Positions 49,150 to 62,050 of a DNA stretch of 64,000 bases are shown one piece after another. Both the position numbers and the translations under genes were made by a program. This DNA is from Scleroderma bovista (taxonomy: Eukaryota; Basidiomycota; Agaricomycetes; Boletales; Sclerodermataceae). The stretch lies in contig JAYMGJ010000488.1 of NCBI GenBank assembly GCA_037178675.1, positions 104,179 through 168,178 on the forward strand. Direction: 5' to 3'. Under the pieces are notes generated by a model. It had not been told where the DNA came from and did no database searches. It was given only the letters and a program-made list of their open reading frames with translations. The number at the start of each line of letters is the position of its first letter. Positions within the stretch are counted from its first letter, which is position 1.

Positions 49150-49655
49150 TTGTCGGCTAATGCGAAACTGAATATGCAGTGAAATGGAGCGGTTTCTGAT
49201 CCCTTTCAGGTGGAGATGAGACCATAAGTGTTAATTCAAGCGTGACTTTCTGGCAAGGAAAAGTTTACCAGAGCACCAAATTACCTCAACCACGTAAAGA
49301 CATACGCCAAAGGCAACGCGTCGAGGTAGGGAGTGCCTGGAATCTCTCCCACCGCGAATCTGTGTGATCAAAGTAGTTGCACACGAACTTAGGTGGTCTG
49401 GGTCTGACGTAGCGGGACTCACTGAACCGAGAAGACACTCGAGGACCTGTCAAATTGAAAAAGCCAGTTAGATGCTGTCATGGCCAGGCACTCTCGGAGC
49501 TCATAGTTCTTCTCCGGGATCAGCTCAGAGACCCGTGGACAGATGTGAGTCGCCAATTGGGCTTCAGCAAATGTGATGTGCCAGATGCATTGTGCCATGA
49601 AACCCAGGATCGCAAAGAGCGCAACGAAAGCTGTCGTCTTGAGCATGCCATGCAA
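49150..49655 (-). pseudogene. relic of a carboxypeptidase S gene
   Basis: Minus-strand remains of the same M20 family as the three tandem copies at 28.6-38.6 kb. The first exon is readable: MHGMLKTTAFVALFAI (membrane anchor), ICPRVSELIPEKNYEL, then it breaks. Further on, NYFDHTDSRWERFQAL (near 49350) and VTLELTL followed by a decayed LKPLL segment (near 49230-49180) match successive exons of the intact genes in the right order. Catalytic exons are absent. Orientation is opposite to the tandem copies, about 10 kb away, and between two conserved genes. Confidence 0.7.
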
Positions 49656-49670
49656 AATTAAGTAACTGTA

Positions 49671-50913
49671 CTATACAACCTCCTTCTCCTGTATTGGTCG
49701 CTTGGGTGCAATAACCCCACTGCGATCTGAGCTCGCGTACAATACCTCCATCTCCCCAAGCTCTCCCGGTGTATACGGTGCCTCGCTCGCAGCTTTGAAA
49801 ATGTTGGCGTTCTCTCCGAACGTCGAAGATGGAAGCTGCAGAAGATGGGATGGTGTCTTGGTAAGGTATAGTCTGTGCAGAGCGTCCTCTGCAGCCTGCA
49901 AGAAGGTTCCATGCTGGGGTCGATGAACAAAGATAAAGGGAATGGAACATACCCTGTATTCGGCCATTTTGAGTGAACTACCGAAACCCTCTCCGAGTTT
50001 GTCTGCACCAGAATAAATTCCGACGACAAATATTGGTGAGTTGGAGAATCGACCCGTTTCCTTTAATATTCTGGATTGTGGTAAACACTTGTTACGCACA
50101 TGCACACCCTTAAGGCGACACACCTAGATTTTGGCCGTTCTCGTTGAAATTTCGCGACTGTTTCCATCAAAGCTCGTTTTGGATCCCTGAATTTCAGCAT
50201 GGCTCGTAGATCTACTTTTCGACTGAGGAAGAACGAGTTCACGAATTTCCGTGCTGATGCGAGCGACCTTTCTTGGTATACAAGTGCGGTCAATGCACGC
50301 GGTATTGAAGCTAGCGCGTCGGTATGCAGAAGAGCAGGAGATGTTGGTGTCGTGGGCTGATGACTTGCAAATCAATACGTGTCTCGCATAGCGCATAAAT
50401 TCTGCCAACCTGTCTATGCCAGCGCAAAAGCGGAATAGCACCCATCTCTTGTGCGACACTTGCGCATGTCAATGGACCGACGTGAGCACTCACGGCAGCT
50501 TTTAGAACTCGGGTAGGAAGATGCGGATACGACGCGTGTAGGTGTTCAGTAGTGAATAGACCCATGAGTGTGTTTCCGAGGGTAGCCAGGTTCGAATTAG
50601 TGCAAGGTGCCGGGCTGAGGGGGTAATATTTCGTATGGAGGTCAAGGAACGACTTGTGCGTACACGCGCGCTGGACTGCTGCTGGGGTCGTCAATATATT
50701 TGCGAGTCCTATCCTATGCGAGAATGCCATGAGCGCGGATGGCGGTGGAGGCTGGAGAGTAGCCCATGTCTCCGGTGTAAACGATGCCTTGGCTGTTCTT
50801 GCAATGGCCTCCTTCGGAGGAAAGTGTTTGAGATGGGCTGTCGATACGGCGAGACGGGCAGCAGCGGACGAGTACAGTCGTCTTGCAGCGTGGCCCATCG
50901 TAGAACAGCACAA
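49671..50913 (-). CDS. MRPL3: mitochondrial large ribosomal subunit protein mL44
   Basis: mL44 (yeast Mrpl3) has an RNase III-like fold without catalysis plus a double-stranded RNA-binding domain, and is part of the mitochondrial large ribosomal subunit. The start at 50913 opens a basic Ala/Ser-rich leader (HAARRLYSSAAARL) fit for mitochondrial import. Then ALMAFSHRIGLANIL, THKSFLDLHTKYYPL, LGNTLMGLFTTEHL, YPHLPTRVLKAAVSAHVGP and SVAQEMGAIPLLRW. After introns, ALVYQERSLASARKFV, FFLSRKVDLRAMLKFRDPKR, then the RNA-binding part FVVGIYSGADKLGEGFGSSL, KMAEYR, AAEDALHRLYLTK and an acidic tail ending EKEVV. Met at 50898 is an alternative start. The 5' end lies 157 bases from the divergent Rgd2-type gene. 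Confidence 0.9.
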
Positions 50914-51070
50914 GACTTGGAAACAGAAAAATTGGAGGGTCGGTTCGGAATTAGCCGAGGCTATTAGGACCTACTACGCAATTACCACTACATTTAGTTT
51001 AGTCCCACTACCACTGCGGACTCAACACCCCGCACCCGCACGACAAAGAAACACACACTCTTCACGCACC
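50914..51070. promoter_or_regulatory. shared divergent promoter mL44/Rgd2
   Basis: Gap of 157 bases between the start codons of two oppositely directed genes. Contains a pyrimidine/A-rich stretch on the plus side (ACCACTACATTTAG) but no recognised motif. Confidence 0.4.
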
Positions 51071-54000
51071 ATGGCAGTCGTGTCGCTGCCGCTGACGTTC
51101 AACAATTCATTCTGGACCCAGGATTATCGCAAGGGTTTAGAAATACTATACGGAAAACTCGAACAGGTATGTCTCATTTCTTGGGCATTTCTAGTTCTTA
51201 CCAGTTTCTGCGCAGGGCGTCGCGGAGAATGACGAGATTGTCGCTTTCATCACAGTACGCTGCTCCACGGTTATTCACTTGTCCGTGTGGACCGCTAACA
51301 ACCCTCCCAGGCTCGAGTGGAAGCAGAGAATCAGATAGCATCTGCCCTGCTCACTCCATCCGCTACAGGGTCACCAGGTCTGTCCTAGCACCTCATCGTC
51401 ACTGTCGCTAGGACACTAACCTCTTTCAGGCACTGGTTTCGGTAGAGATGATGGAGCGTCACTCTTAATGGCATTCCGCGGTCTACAGGACGAATCACTT
51501 GCTCAAGGAAAGGTCCACAGAGAAATAGCCAGGGAACTACAAACTCTCGTTGCAGAGCCGTTTGACGAGTGGGCTGAGAAATACAAGGTACGGTATAGTG
51601 ATGACGTCTACCCTGGTTGCAGGCTCATGGCGACCAACCAGGAACGGCTGTCGTCGAGCAAAGGGACAGTGCTACACACTTGGGTGCGTGGATACGAAGA
51701 CGCGCAGAAAGAGGTGGGTTTGGATATTGACGCGCACAGACATCATCCTCACGCACTCATCTCCAGGTCATCAAACTGAAGAATGCATACCTCACCAAGA
51801 CCCGTAAAGCAGACGAAGCAGAGGACGAGTCTGTCATCATCTTCATCTATGCGCGCCTTCTCTGACAACACTTTCCAGAGCCCGATTCGCTCCAAGCAAT
51901 GATATGAACGACCACTACACGACATCTCCCCGTCTCGCGCCTCGTGATGCACGCACACCCCAGCGGTCTGGAACCGTCTCTGAGCGCATCTCGCAGAGAC
52001 TAAAAGAGATACAGCGCAGGGCTGCGGGGTCTGTCAGCTCCACAGCCGAATCAGACACGCACACCGAAGGCACGGATGATGTGGAGAGAGAGTCGCCAAA
52101 GGTGGACAAGGGTAAGGGCAAGGCAGTAGAGCTGCCGTCGCCACCCCCAATGTCGCCTCCACTACCGCCTGCCAAGCTGGAGACATCGTCCCCACAGCCA
52201 CCTACTGAACCATCTTCGATTATGATGGCGGGCATCGCATTTTCCCCTGCTGCCATATCCAGTTTGCTCACGCGGGCTGCTGCTGAAATGCCATTGCGCC
52301 CTGTGCAATTCCCTTTGTTGGGCGAATATCCAGAGTGTTTCTCTGGTGCCGAGTTTGTGGAGTGGCTTAACAAGCACGTGCCCGCGTTCGAGGGAAGCCT
52401 CGATCTGGCAGAGGACGCTGCAAGGGACTTGGCAGAGACGGAGGGCCTCCTTCGACATGTCGGCGAGTTTGGAAACCAGTTCGTTCATGCGGACGATGCG
52501 TATTACCAGTTCCGTCCCAAGGTGAGGCAGATCCACGAGTAGTTGAAGTGTCTAGTGCCTGACGTATTTGCAAAGGCATTCGATCTGGAGAGTAAATCGA
52601 CCGAACCAGCTGTTCCTCCAAAGGGTCGTCAGATTGCCGATAACTTACTCAAACGCTCGAACAACCTCGTCAATGCCATGACCAAGGCTTTGAATGCAAA
52701 TTCCCAGAATGAGCCTTCATATGTTCGACAGCGCCGGGAGGCGGAAGAGGCAGACAAGGTATACCGCGTCTCCGTGCGGAAGTTGGACAGGCAACGACTG
52801 GGTCTGGAGGAGAGGATCGAGGAGGTTCTTAAGACGCTTCAGAGGTGGGAGGTGGAGCGTCTGCGGGCCGTCAAAACTGGTCAGCTTATTCTATTCACAC
52901 CGAAGCGTATTCCCTAATGCATATGTTTCAGTCCTCCTCCAATACCAGGGAACACTGGCGAATCTGCCCAAGGCACTCGAGCCTACACTCGAGCGCTCTA
53001 CTACATTCATCACCATGTACCAGCCCGAATCGGATCTAACGGCACTCATCGAGCGCTACCGCACCGGTCCGTTCCGCCCCGTTCCGCAACTCTACGAATC
53101 CGTCGCCCACGACGAGTCCGACGTCGTCTTTGGTATCGACCTTCGTAAATGGGCCGAGGGCGGCTGGTCTGCTCTCACGTCTGGCGAGGAGAAGAAAGAC
53201 CTCGTTCCCCCCGTTCTCACGGCACTCTTGGACGCGCTGGACGCTGCATACCCAAAGTTGCCGAATGATGCTGGTGCGTGGCTGTTTCTTGTCTTGCGCG
53301 TGAGATTAGTGACGTTGCTCGTGCAGAGAGACGCAAGGCGTGGATATATGATATCCCGCTGCCTGCAGTGCATCATCTACGTGAGAGTCTTAATGCGATT
53401 CCGCCAGGGCAGCCTTTCTCGCAGGAGATGCTGGCCAAGTTTGATGCGCCTGTGCTTGCTGGGTGTGTGAAACTGTGGGCGTTGGAGCTTGATCCTCCTT
53501 TGGCGCTGTGGGAGGGATGGGACGATATCAGGAAGCTGTATCCGACGGGTGGGTTGTGCTAAACTGTTTCGTTTGTTTTATTTTTGCTGACTTGCGCGTT
53601 GCGTAGTTGGTGCTGCTGCGAAAGTGGATGATGAGGCATCGGAACAGCAGCATGTTCAGGATTTGCAAGCGGCCCTCCAGCGGCTGCCGAAGGTCCACCT
53701 TTACGTGCTCAATGTCATCATTATGCACCTTCGCAGGCAAGTATAGACCGTTGACGCTTCTCGTATGAGGCTTATTAACACCACTTTCTAGTTTGATGGG
53801 GTCCACGACTACATCGGAAGATGACGATGTGTATATCTCGAAACTTGCCCTGTCAATTGGTCGAAGTGAGTGATGAGTGTTATTTGTTGACGTATTCTAA
53901 CCTCCACCTCCATTTCAGCCATCCTCCGACCCAAGTTCGAAACGGAGCTTTCTATCCAGGATCGCCATCCAACCTGTATGCCAATTGCTTTTTGTTTACA

Positions 54001-55127
54001 CCATCTCAAAAACTAACGTCTTCCCAGTGCTATTCATCGACCTTGTCAAGAATTATGGCAACCTTTTGCCACCGACGATCGAGAAGAAGAAACGCGAGTC
54101 GGAGCGGAGGGTTCCCGTCAGGAAGCGTACCGCGCCTGTTGATTTGCGTGTGAGCAGAGGCAAGATTTCAGTTGGCACTCCGACACGGGAGATTCTTGCT
54201 GCCCAACAGGCTGCGCAGAAGGTTGCTGCGGCACATTCGAGCCCCGTGGCGGGGTCGGGGGCGGCGAAATTCTCGGCTAGCCCCGTCCAGGTGACGGCTG
54301 AGCCGGAGTCGGCGTCGGCGTCGGAGGGCGAGCCGGAGCATGAGACGGAGATTGAAACTGAGTCGGAGGTCCAGCGTCAATCTGTACCAGATCCTGCTGA
54401 AGACCATGATGCCCCTCCACGACCGACGTTCAGGGAGCCTCCGCCAGAGCTCGATGACATGCCCCCGCGTCCATCGTTTAGAGAGCCACCTCCTGAGCTC
54501 GACGACGGTCCACATGCATCCACGCGTCCCCCCGCGTTCGTTTCACCGCCGGCATCCCCGCCTCCTGTGACTGCGCCTGCGGTGACGGAGGGCAGGTTCA
54601 CACCGTCTTCCACTCATTCTCACACTCCCCCGGTAGCAATCACACCCGCGACACCGCAGAACCCTATCAAAGCGCTCCGGCGGAACTCGGCCGTGCGCTC
54701 GTCAGGAAGCGCTTCACCTGCGCGGAGTCCCTCGCCTGCTCTGGTGTCTGCGCGGGCTGCTGTGTCTGCCAGTGCCAGTCCTGCGACTGAGGACCAGCCG
54801 CTGAACCCGGGCCGATCACATTTATCGCGGCATACATCTGGGCAGTCCGTTAGTACTGGAACTGGACTTCGTGGGCCCCGGCTGACGCGGGGACCAAGGA
54901 CCCAGGCTGGTGGTGGTAGTAGCGTGAGCAATATGGTTGCGAATTTGAATAATCGGGTGTCGACGGTGTCGCCGCCGCCTTCCCCTGGGTATAAGCGGCT
55001 GTCTGGGGGATCGAGGCCTGGGTCTACGTTTGGTGGTGGTGGTGTGGCGGGACGGGTTGGTGCGCGTGGTGGGTTCTCGAGAAGGACGATGGCGAGCGAT
55101 GCGGAGGATGAGGTAGTCGAGAAGTAG
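51071..55127 (+). CDS. RGD2: F-BAR/DEP/RhoGAP protein (Rgd2-type)
   Basis: Stimulates GTP hydrolysis by Rho-family GTPases (Cdc42/Rho5 in yeast) at curved membranes. Exon 1 (MAVVSLPLTFNNSFW) starts the FCH/F-BAR domain (about 51071-51800 and again from 52560: KYKxR-like, GYEDAQKEV, IKLKNAYLTKTRKADEAED). A Ser/Pro-rich insert precedes a DEP domain (FPLLGEYPECFSGAEFVEWL, about 52310-52520). F-BAR helices resume (KAFDLESKSTEPAVPP, RVSVRKLDRQRLGLEERI). The RhoGAP domain runs from about 53115 (VFGIDLRKWAEGG) through VHHLRESLNAIPP and LNVIIMHLR to FIDLVKNYGNLLPP (54070). A long disordered Pro/Ser tail ends at 55127. This is the DEP-inside-F-BAR order known for Rgd2. I could not confirm an arginine finger by eye. 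Confidence 0.9.
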
Positions 55128-55314
55128 GAATCGTGGTGTTAGTTTGTTATATCCGTGTTTTGGACGATTCCCTTGATGCTGTACTTATAATATTCATGCG
55201 TCGTGCTGAACCATTCATACCATCGAAAGCATTGCAAAAGAGCACTTTTACACGAAGCATAACGTAGGATTACCAGAATAAAGTACAATGATACAAGGCA
55301 GGGTAAGGACACAT

Positions 55315-55982
<668 letters not shown>

Positions 55983-56163
55983 TGTGTGAGAGTTTGTGTC
56001 GTTGGTGGTGGTGGTTCGGAGTGAAGAGAACGCGCTCAACGCGCCGTGTATTTATTGGGTGTCGGAGTTTGAAAGTGCCGCAATCAACGCGTTTTGCACG
56101 TGACCCGACGCGGTCGTCTTTTCGCACGGTCGGCTTGCAGCGGGCACGTTCTTGCTCTCTTTC
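55983..56163. promoter_or_regulatory. shared divergent promoter H2A/M50B
   Basis: 181 bases between opposite start codons, including the region that must contain the H2A promoter. No clear TATA box seen. Confidence 0.35.
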
Positions 56164-57420
56164 ATGTCGTCTGCTGGCCTACCCGCGGGTGTGCTGCCCA
56201 GTCCACCCTCCCCGCTGGTCCCCACTCACGATCAGGTTAGTCTGCGCGTCTCAAATACTCTGCTGGCTCACTCGTCCACCAGGTCGTCGTATTATATGTC
56301 GTACGTGCATGTCACACCGGACATACTGTTTGACCGACCACCACAGACCGTCGTGTATGCCGTCGTCATTTTTGGGATGTGGAACATTCCAGGTGCACGA
56401 ACCCTCATCAATCCTCTCAAACTGTTCACCATCGGATGGCACGAGCTCTGCCATATCATTGCGGTAGGCCGCCGTTCGATAGCCTGCACACGCTACTAAC
56501 GGTCGCCACTCCAGGCCATACTCACCGGCGGGTCAATCATGTCCGTCACAATAGACCCTTACCTGGGCGGAGCAACCATCGTAGAGGGCGGTAAACCACC
56601 CGTCATATTATCAGCAGGATACGTCGGATCGACCATATTTGGCGGTGTGTTTATGCTAGGCGGATTCGATACTCTCGTTGCCAAAATACTCAGCTTCGTT
56701 CTTGGTTTGGGCCTGGTTACGCCACTCGTTTTGGTCCGTGATAAATTGTAAGCGAACACGGTGTTGGTCGACGAACCACGAATTTTTGATCCGTTTACAG
56801 GACGATTCTACTGACTGTTCTTTATGAGGGACTCCTCGTCGGCTTTTGGTTCGTCGCCCATGCGTAAGTCGTTGCCGTTCTCTTGCCGTCCCGTGGGATT
56901 TCATTCCCCCCCGCAGCCAAGCATTGCGATGGTATTGCCTGTTTGTCGGCGTCATGAAGTAGGTATACCCGGTCCTGTACGGCTGCCTTTGCCATCTAAC
57001 CGTTATCGCTATTGCAGTGTCTTCTTTGTGATATGTGAGTTGATCGGATCCTAGCTTTCCATTTTCCATGACACGTGCCGCAGGGGACATTACAGATGAC
57101 AAATTCTTTCGCAAAGCAAACGACTCGGACTGCACACAATTCCATATCATGTTTCCCCGCGTCTCTGCTCATTGTAAGACCAATGGAACATCGCTTTCCA
57201 GAATGTATGCTGACCCGTGTAGTCTGGGCCTGTATGTGGATCATGTTCGAGATTGGTATTTGCATAGCGTTCCTCTTCCTCGGTATTGTGTCCTTCAAGG
57301 TCAGACCAACGCTTTTTTGGGTGGCCGCCAACGTGACCACTGACCATTTCACAGCTCTCGACCAGTGATATGAACGAGCAAGCAGGTAGGGAGTGCCTCT
57401 TGTGGTGGCGCCACAGCTGA
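56164..57420 (+). CDS. M50B-like membrane metallopeptidase
   Basis: Fungal member of the peptidase M50B-like family of multi-pass membrane proteins, likely an intramembrane zinc peptidase or a relative. The start at 56164 gives MSSAGLPAGVLPSPP. After an exon with YAVVIFGMWNIPG comes TIGWHELCHIIA with the HExxH-type zinc motif, then AILTGGSIMSVTIDP, GGKPPVILSAGYVGSTIFGG, ILSFVLGLGLVTPLVLV, TILLTVLYEGLLVGFWFVA, WYCLFVGVMNVFFVI and DDKFFRKANDSDC. The last exons give IMFEIGICIAFLFLGIVSF and, after a splice near 57300-57352, LSTSDMNEQAG with a stop at 57420. At least six hydrophobic segments. Substrate and compartment are not evident. Confidence 0.82.
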
Positions 57421-57876
57421 CATTTCCCTAAAGCTGTTTTCTTGCCCACATGACCCCCCGCTCTCGTCGCAAATGCTTCAAGTTATGATCGGACGCCATT
57501 TCACGTCTCAATCACGGACCCTTGTACATTGGAAGAAGGCTCTTCTTGCTTCTTGTATCTTTTGCTACATCACCCCGCACGTACCTATACTGCATTGCAT
57601 ACTTGTCCTGCTTTCTTACTACTCTCAGCGATACCAACAAGCGTTCTCGGTCAAACCAGACAGCTGCATAAATTAATGTTACTATTTCGCTTTCCAAATC
57701 CCTCGAGTCACGATAATACGAGGATCCGACTGTCACGGTGATCGCCTAATCATACATACAATATTTCATGAAATGGGATTCATTAGAAGATAAGTCAATG
57801 GATGTGCGAGAATACGATAACGGCGAAGTGGTGCATGTGCATGTGCGGAAACAGTATCAGGGAGGTCGCCTGGGGA
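57421..57876. other. intergenic, convergent gene ends
   Basis: 3' regions of the M50B-like gene and Fis1. Short frames only, with no feature recognised. Confidence 0.5.
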
Positions 57877-58598
57877 TCACCTACGAGCTGCTCGCCGTAT
57901 CAGACCCGCCACAACAAGCGTCCCAAGTGCCACAGCACCCCCAGCCAGTGCCATACCCACATAGCCCTCTGTGATAATGGAAGATCAGATATTTCCATGC
58001 AATCTGAAGGGCGGTGGTATGTATTACCTCTCGTGACGCCCTGTTCGATCAGCGATGCAAGGCTCTGACCCTGTAGATTCGCAGGTTCTTTCTCGAGTAG
58101 GAGTTCTTTTGAGAGAGAAAGAGATGGGCGTCAGACGATTCTGGTGTGTCATAAACGACACAAGGAGAATCCCTCCCACCATTGAAAGCTTTTGCATCTG
58201 CATAGTTGCCCATCTTGTAGTACCCCAGTGCGATATAGTACAGGCATTCACGGCGCCGTGACGGTTCTGTTCGGTATATGTCTAGAGAAGGGTGTGTGTG
58301 TGTGTGGTCAGCCATCAGCGAACGGGGCTTGCAAATGATTACCACATACCTTGGAGGAGACGGACACCTTCCACTTGGTGCTCGCGGACGGGGCTTTTCA
58401 CGAGGCCCCATGCGTAGTTGAACTTGGTCTGGACGGTGACGTGCGACTGGGCGAGTTCTTTCTGGTATTGTAATCGGAGGACCTGCCGGCTGAGTGCTGA
58501 GTGATGCAAATAGATGGGATCAACAGTACACGCACCTCGAGTTCGTCGTAGGAAAGTGAGACTTGAGCGTCCGCAGCGTAGGGTAAGTCGGTGGACAT
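57877..58598 (-). CDS. FIS1: mitochondrial fission protein Fis1
   Basis: Tail-anchored outer-membrane adaptor that recruits the dynamin Dnm1 through Mdv1-type linkers for mitochondrial and peroxisomal fission. The ATG at 58598 gives [20 protein letters not shown]. Then the TPR-like helices: [54 protein letters not shown] and [33 protein letters not shown]. The final exon holds the anchor, [19 protein letters not shown], and a short basic tail GLIRRAARR at 57877. The TPR concave surface and basic tail that direct it to mitochondria are both present. Five or so exons. The start lies 182 bases from the divergent U2AF gene. Confidence 0.92.
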
Positions 58599-58780
58599 GG
58601 TAGAGATGTACTAGGAGACAAGTTGTTCCTAGAAGTGCTGCGAGGAGCGAACAAGTTTCACTGGGAAGCTGTGCGGCAGTGTCGGGGGTCTACTGAGAGG
58701 ATGAGTCAGCATTTCCCTTTTTTTCTTCCTCTCATCCACCTCGACAAGTAAACACGCACCCTCACTCAGGCTCTCCAAAG
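58599..58780. promoter_or_regulatory. shared divergent promoter Fis1/U2AF
   Basis: 182 bases between opposite starts, with a T-rich stretch (CCCTTTTTTTCTTCC) near 58710. No TATA box seen. Confidence 0.35.
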
Positions 58781-61170
<2,390 letters not shown>

Positions 61171-62050
61171 GCGTCAGGTATTTATTGTGCTGGTGCTGGT
61201 GACTCGCTGCTCAATATGTGTGACACATGCTTCAAAAGTACCTAGCTATATCTGCTTTCCTTTACAAATTCTCGATGCCTTCTTATGTATGTCTCATTGT
61301 CGTCCGCAACATGGTTTGTTTCTTTGTCCGTTCTATGCATTATCTCACTGCTTGATCTGGGGGTATAATACTGTGCTTCGAGACTGGCATGGTTGACATC
61401 TATGTGCTTGATTTGCCTCTTCCAATGTGTGCTATCATAGGACTGGTTTTGCAAAATCCAAATACCCCATCTCAGAACTACACAACCACTTGACTAAGTG
61501 GTATAAAAATGACAATAGAGAAACTTCTCATAGAAATAAAAACAAAATGTGAGTTGTGGAAGCTGTCAGAGCAATGCTAGTTTGGGGTGCAAAATAATAA
61601 TGATCCCATATATTAAATGCAGGGCAGGCATGATTATGTTGAAGATCGACATAATTGGCCATAGTAGTATGATGGGGTTGAGACAAAATCAATGGGTATC
61701 CTAATGCTGGCACAGAAATAATATTACACTATATATGACCAAACAATATATATATCAGTACACTTTATCAACAAGGGGGCCCTCTGCAGATGCTGGTAAC
61801 AGGCAAGTTAGGTCAAGGATGACTTGCCTTGCAGTTTCAAAATGAATTGTACTTGATAAGTAACTGTTATGCTTAACCTCCTCTTTCTCCTTTTTTAAAT
61901 ATTTTAATTCTAGGATCAGATGTACCTACATACAATATAGGCCAAAATCACTGTGGACATGTAATGTTTATTTGGGTTATTGTAAATAGGAGCAGAAAAG
62001 GGAATGAGAAAGCTTTGATCCTAGGGGTAAACATGTGAGAAACCTAATTA
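61171..62050. other. intergenic, AT-rich, no gene supported
   Basis: Convergent 3' region between U2AF and the WD40 gene. Base composition becomes clearly more AT-rich from about 61440, with ATATAT runs near 61745. No coding frame, RNA gene or element end was recognised. Confidence 0.5.

Noticed and set aside
49671..50123. 150-codon minus-strand frame as a separate gene
   Set aside because: It is the 3' end of mL44 reading through an intron. The RNA-binding domain continues from upstream exons.
54168..54931. Minus-strand frames opposite the Rgd2-type tail
   Set aside because: Complement of low-complexity Pro/Ser/Glu codons, with no start context or domain.
58289..58308. GT-repeat run as a regulatory element
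   Set aside because: Short simple repeat inside a Fis1 intron. Nothing supports a function.
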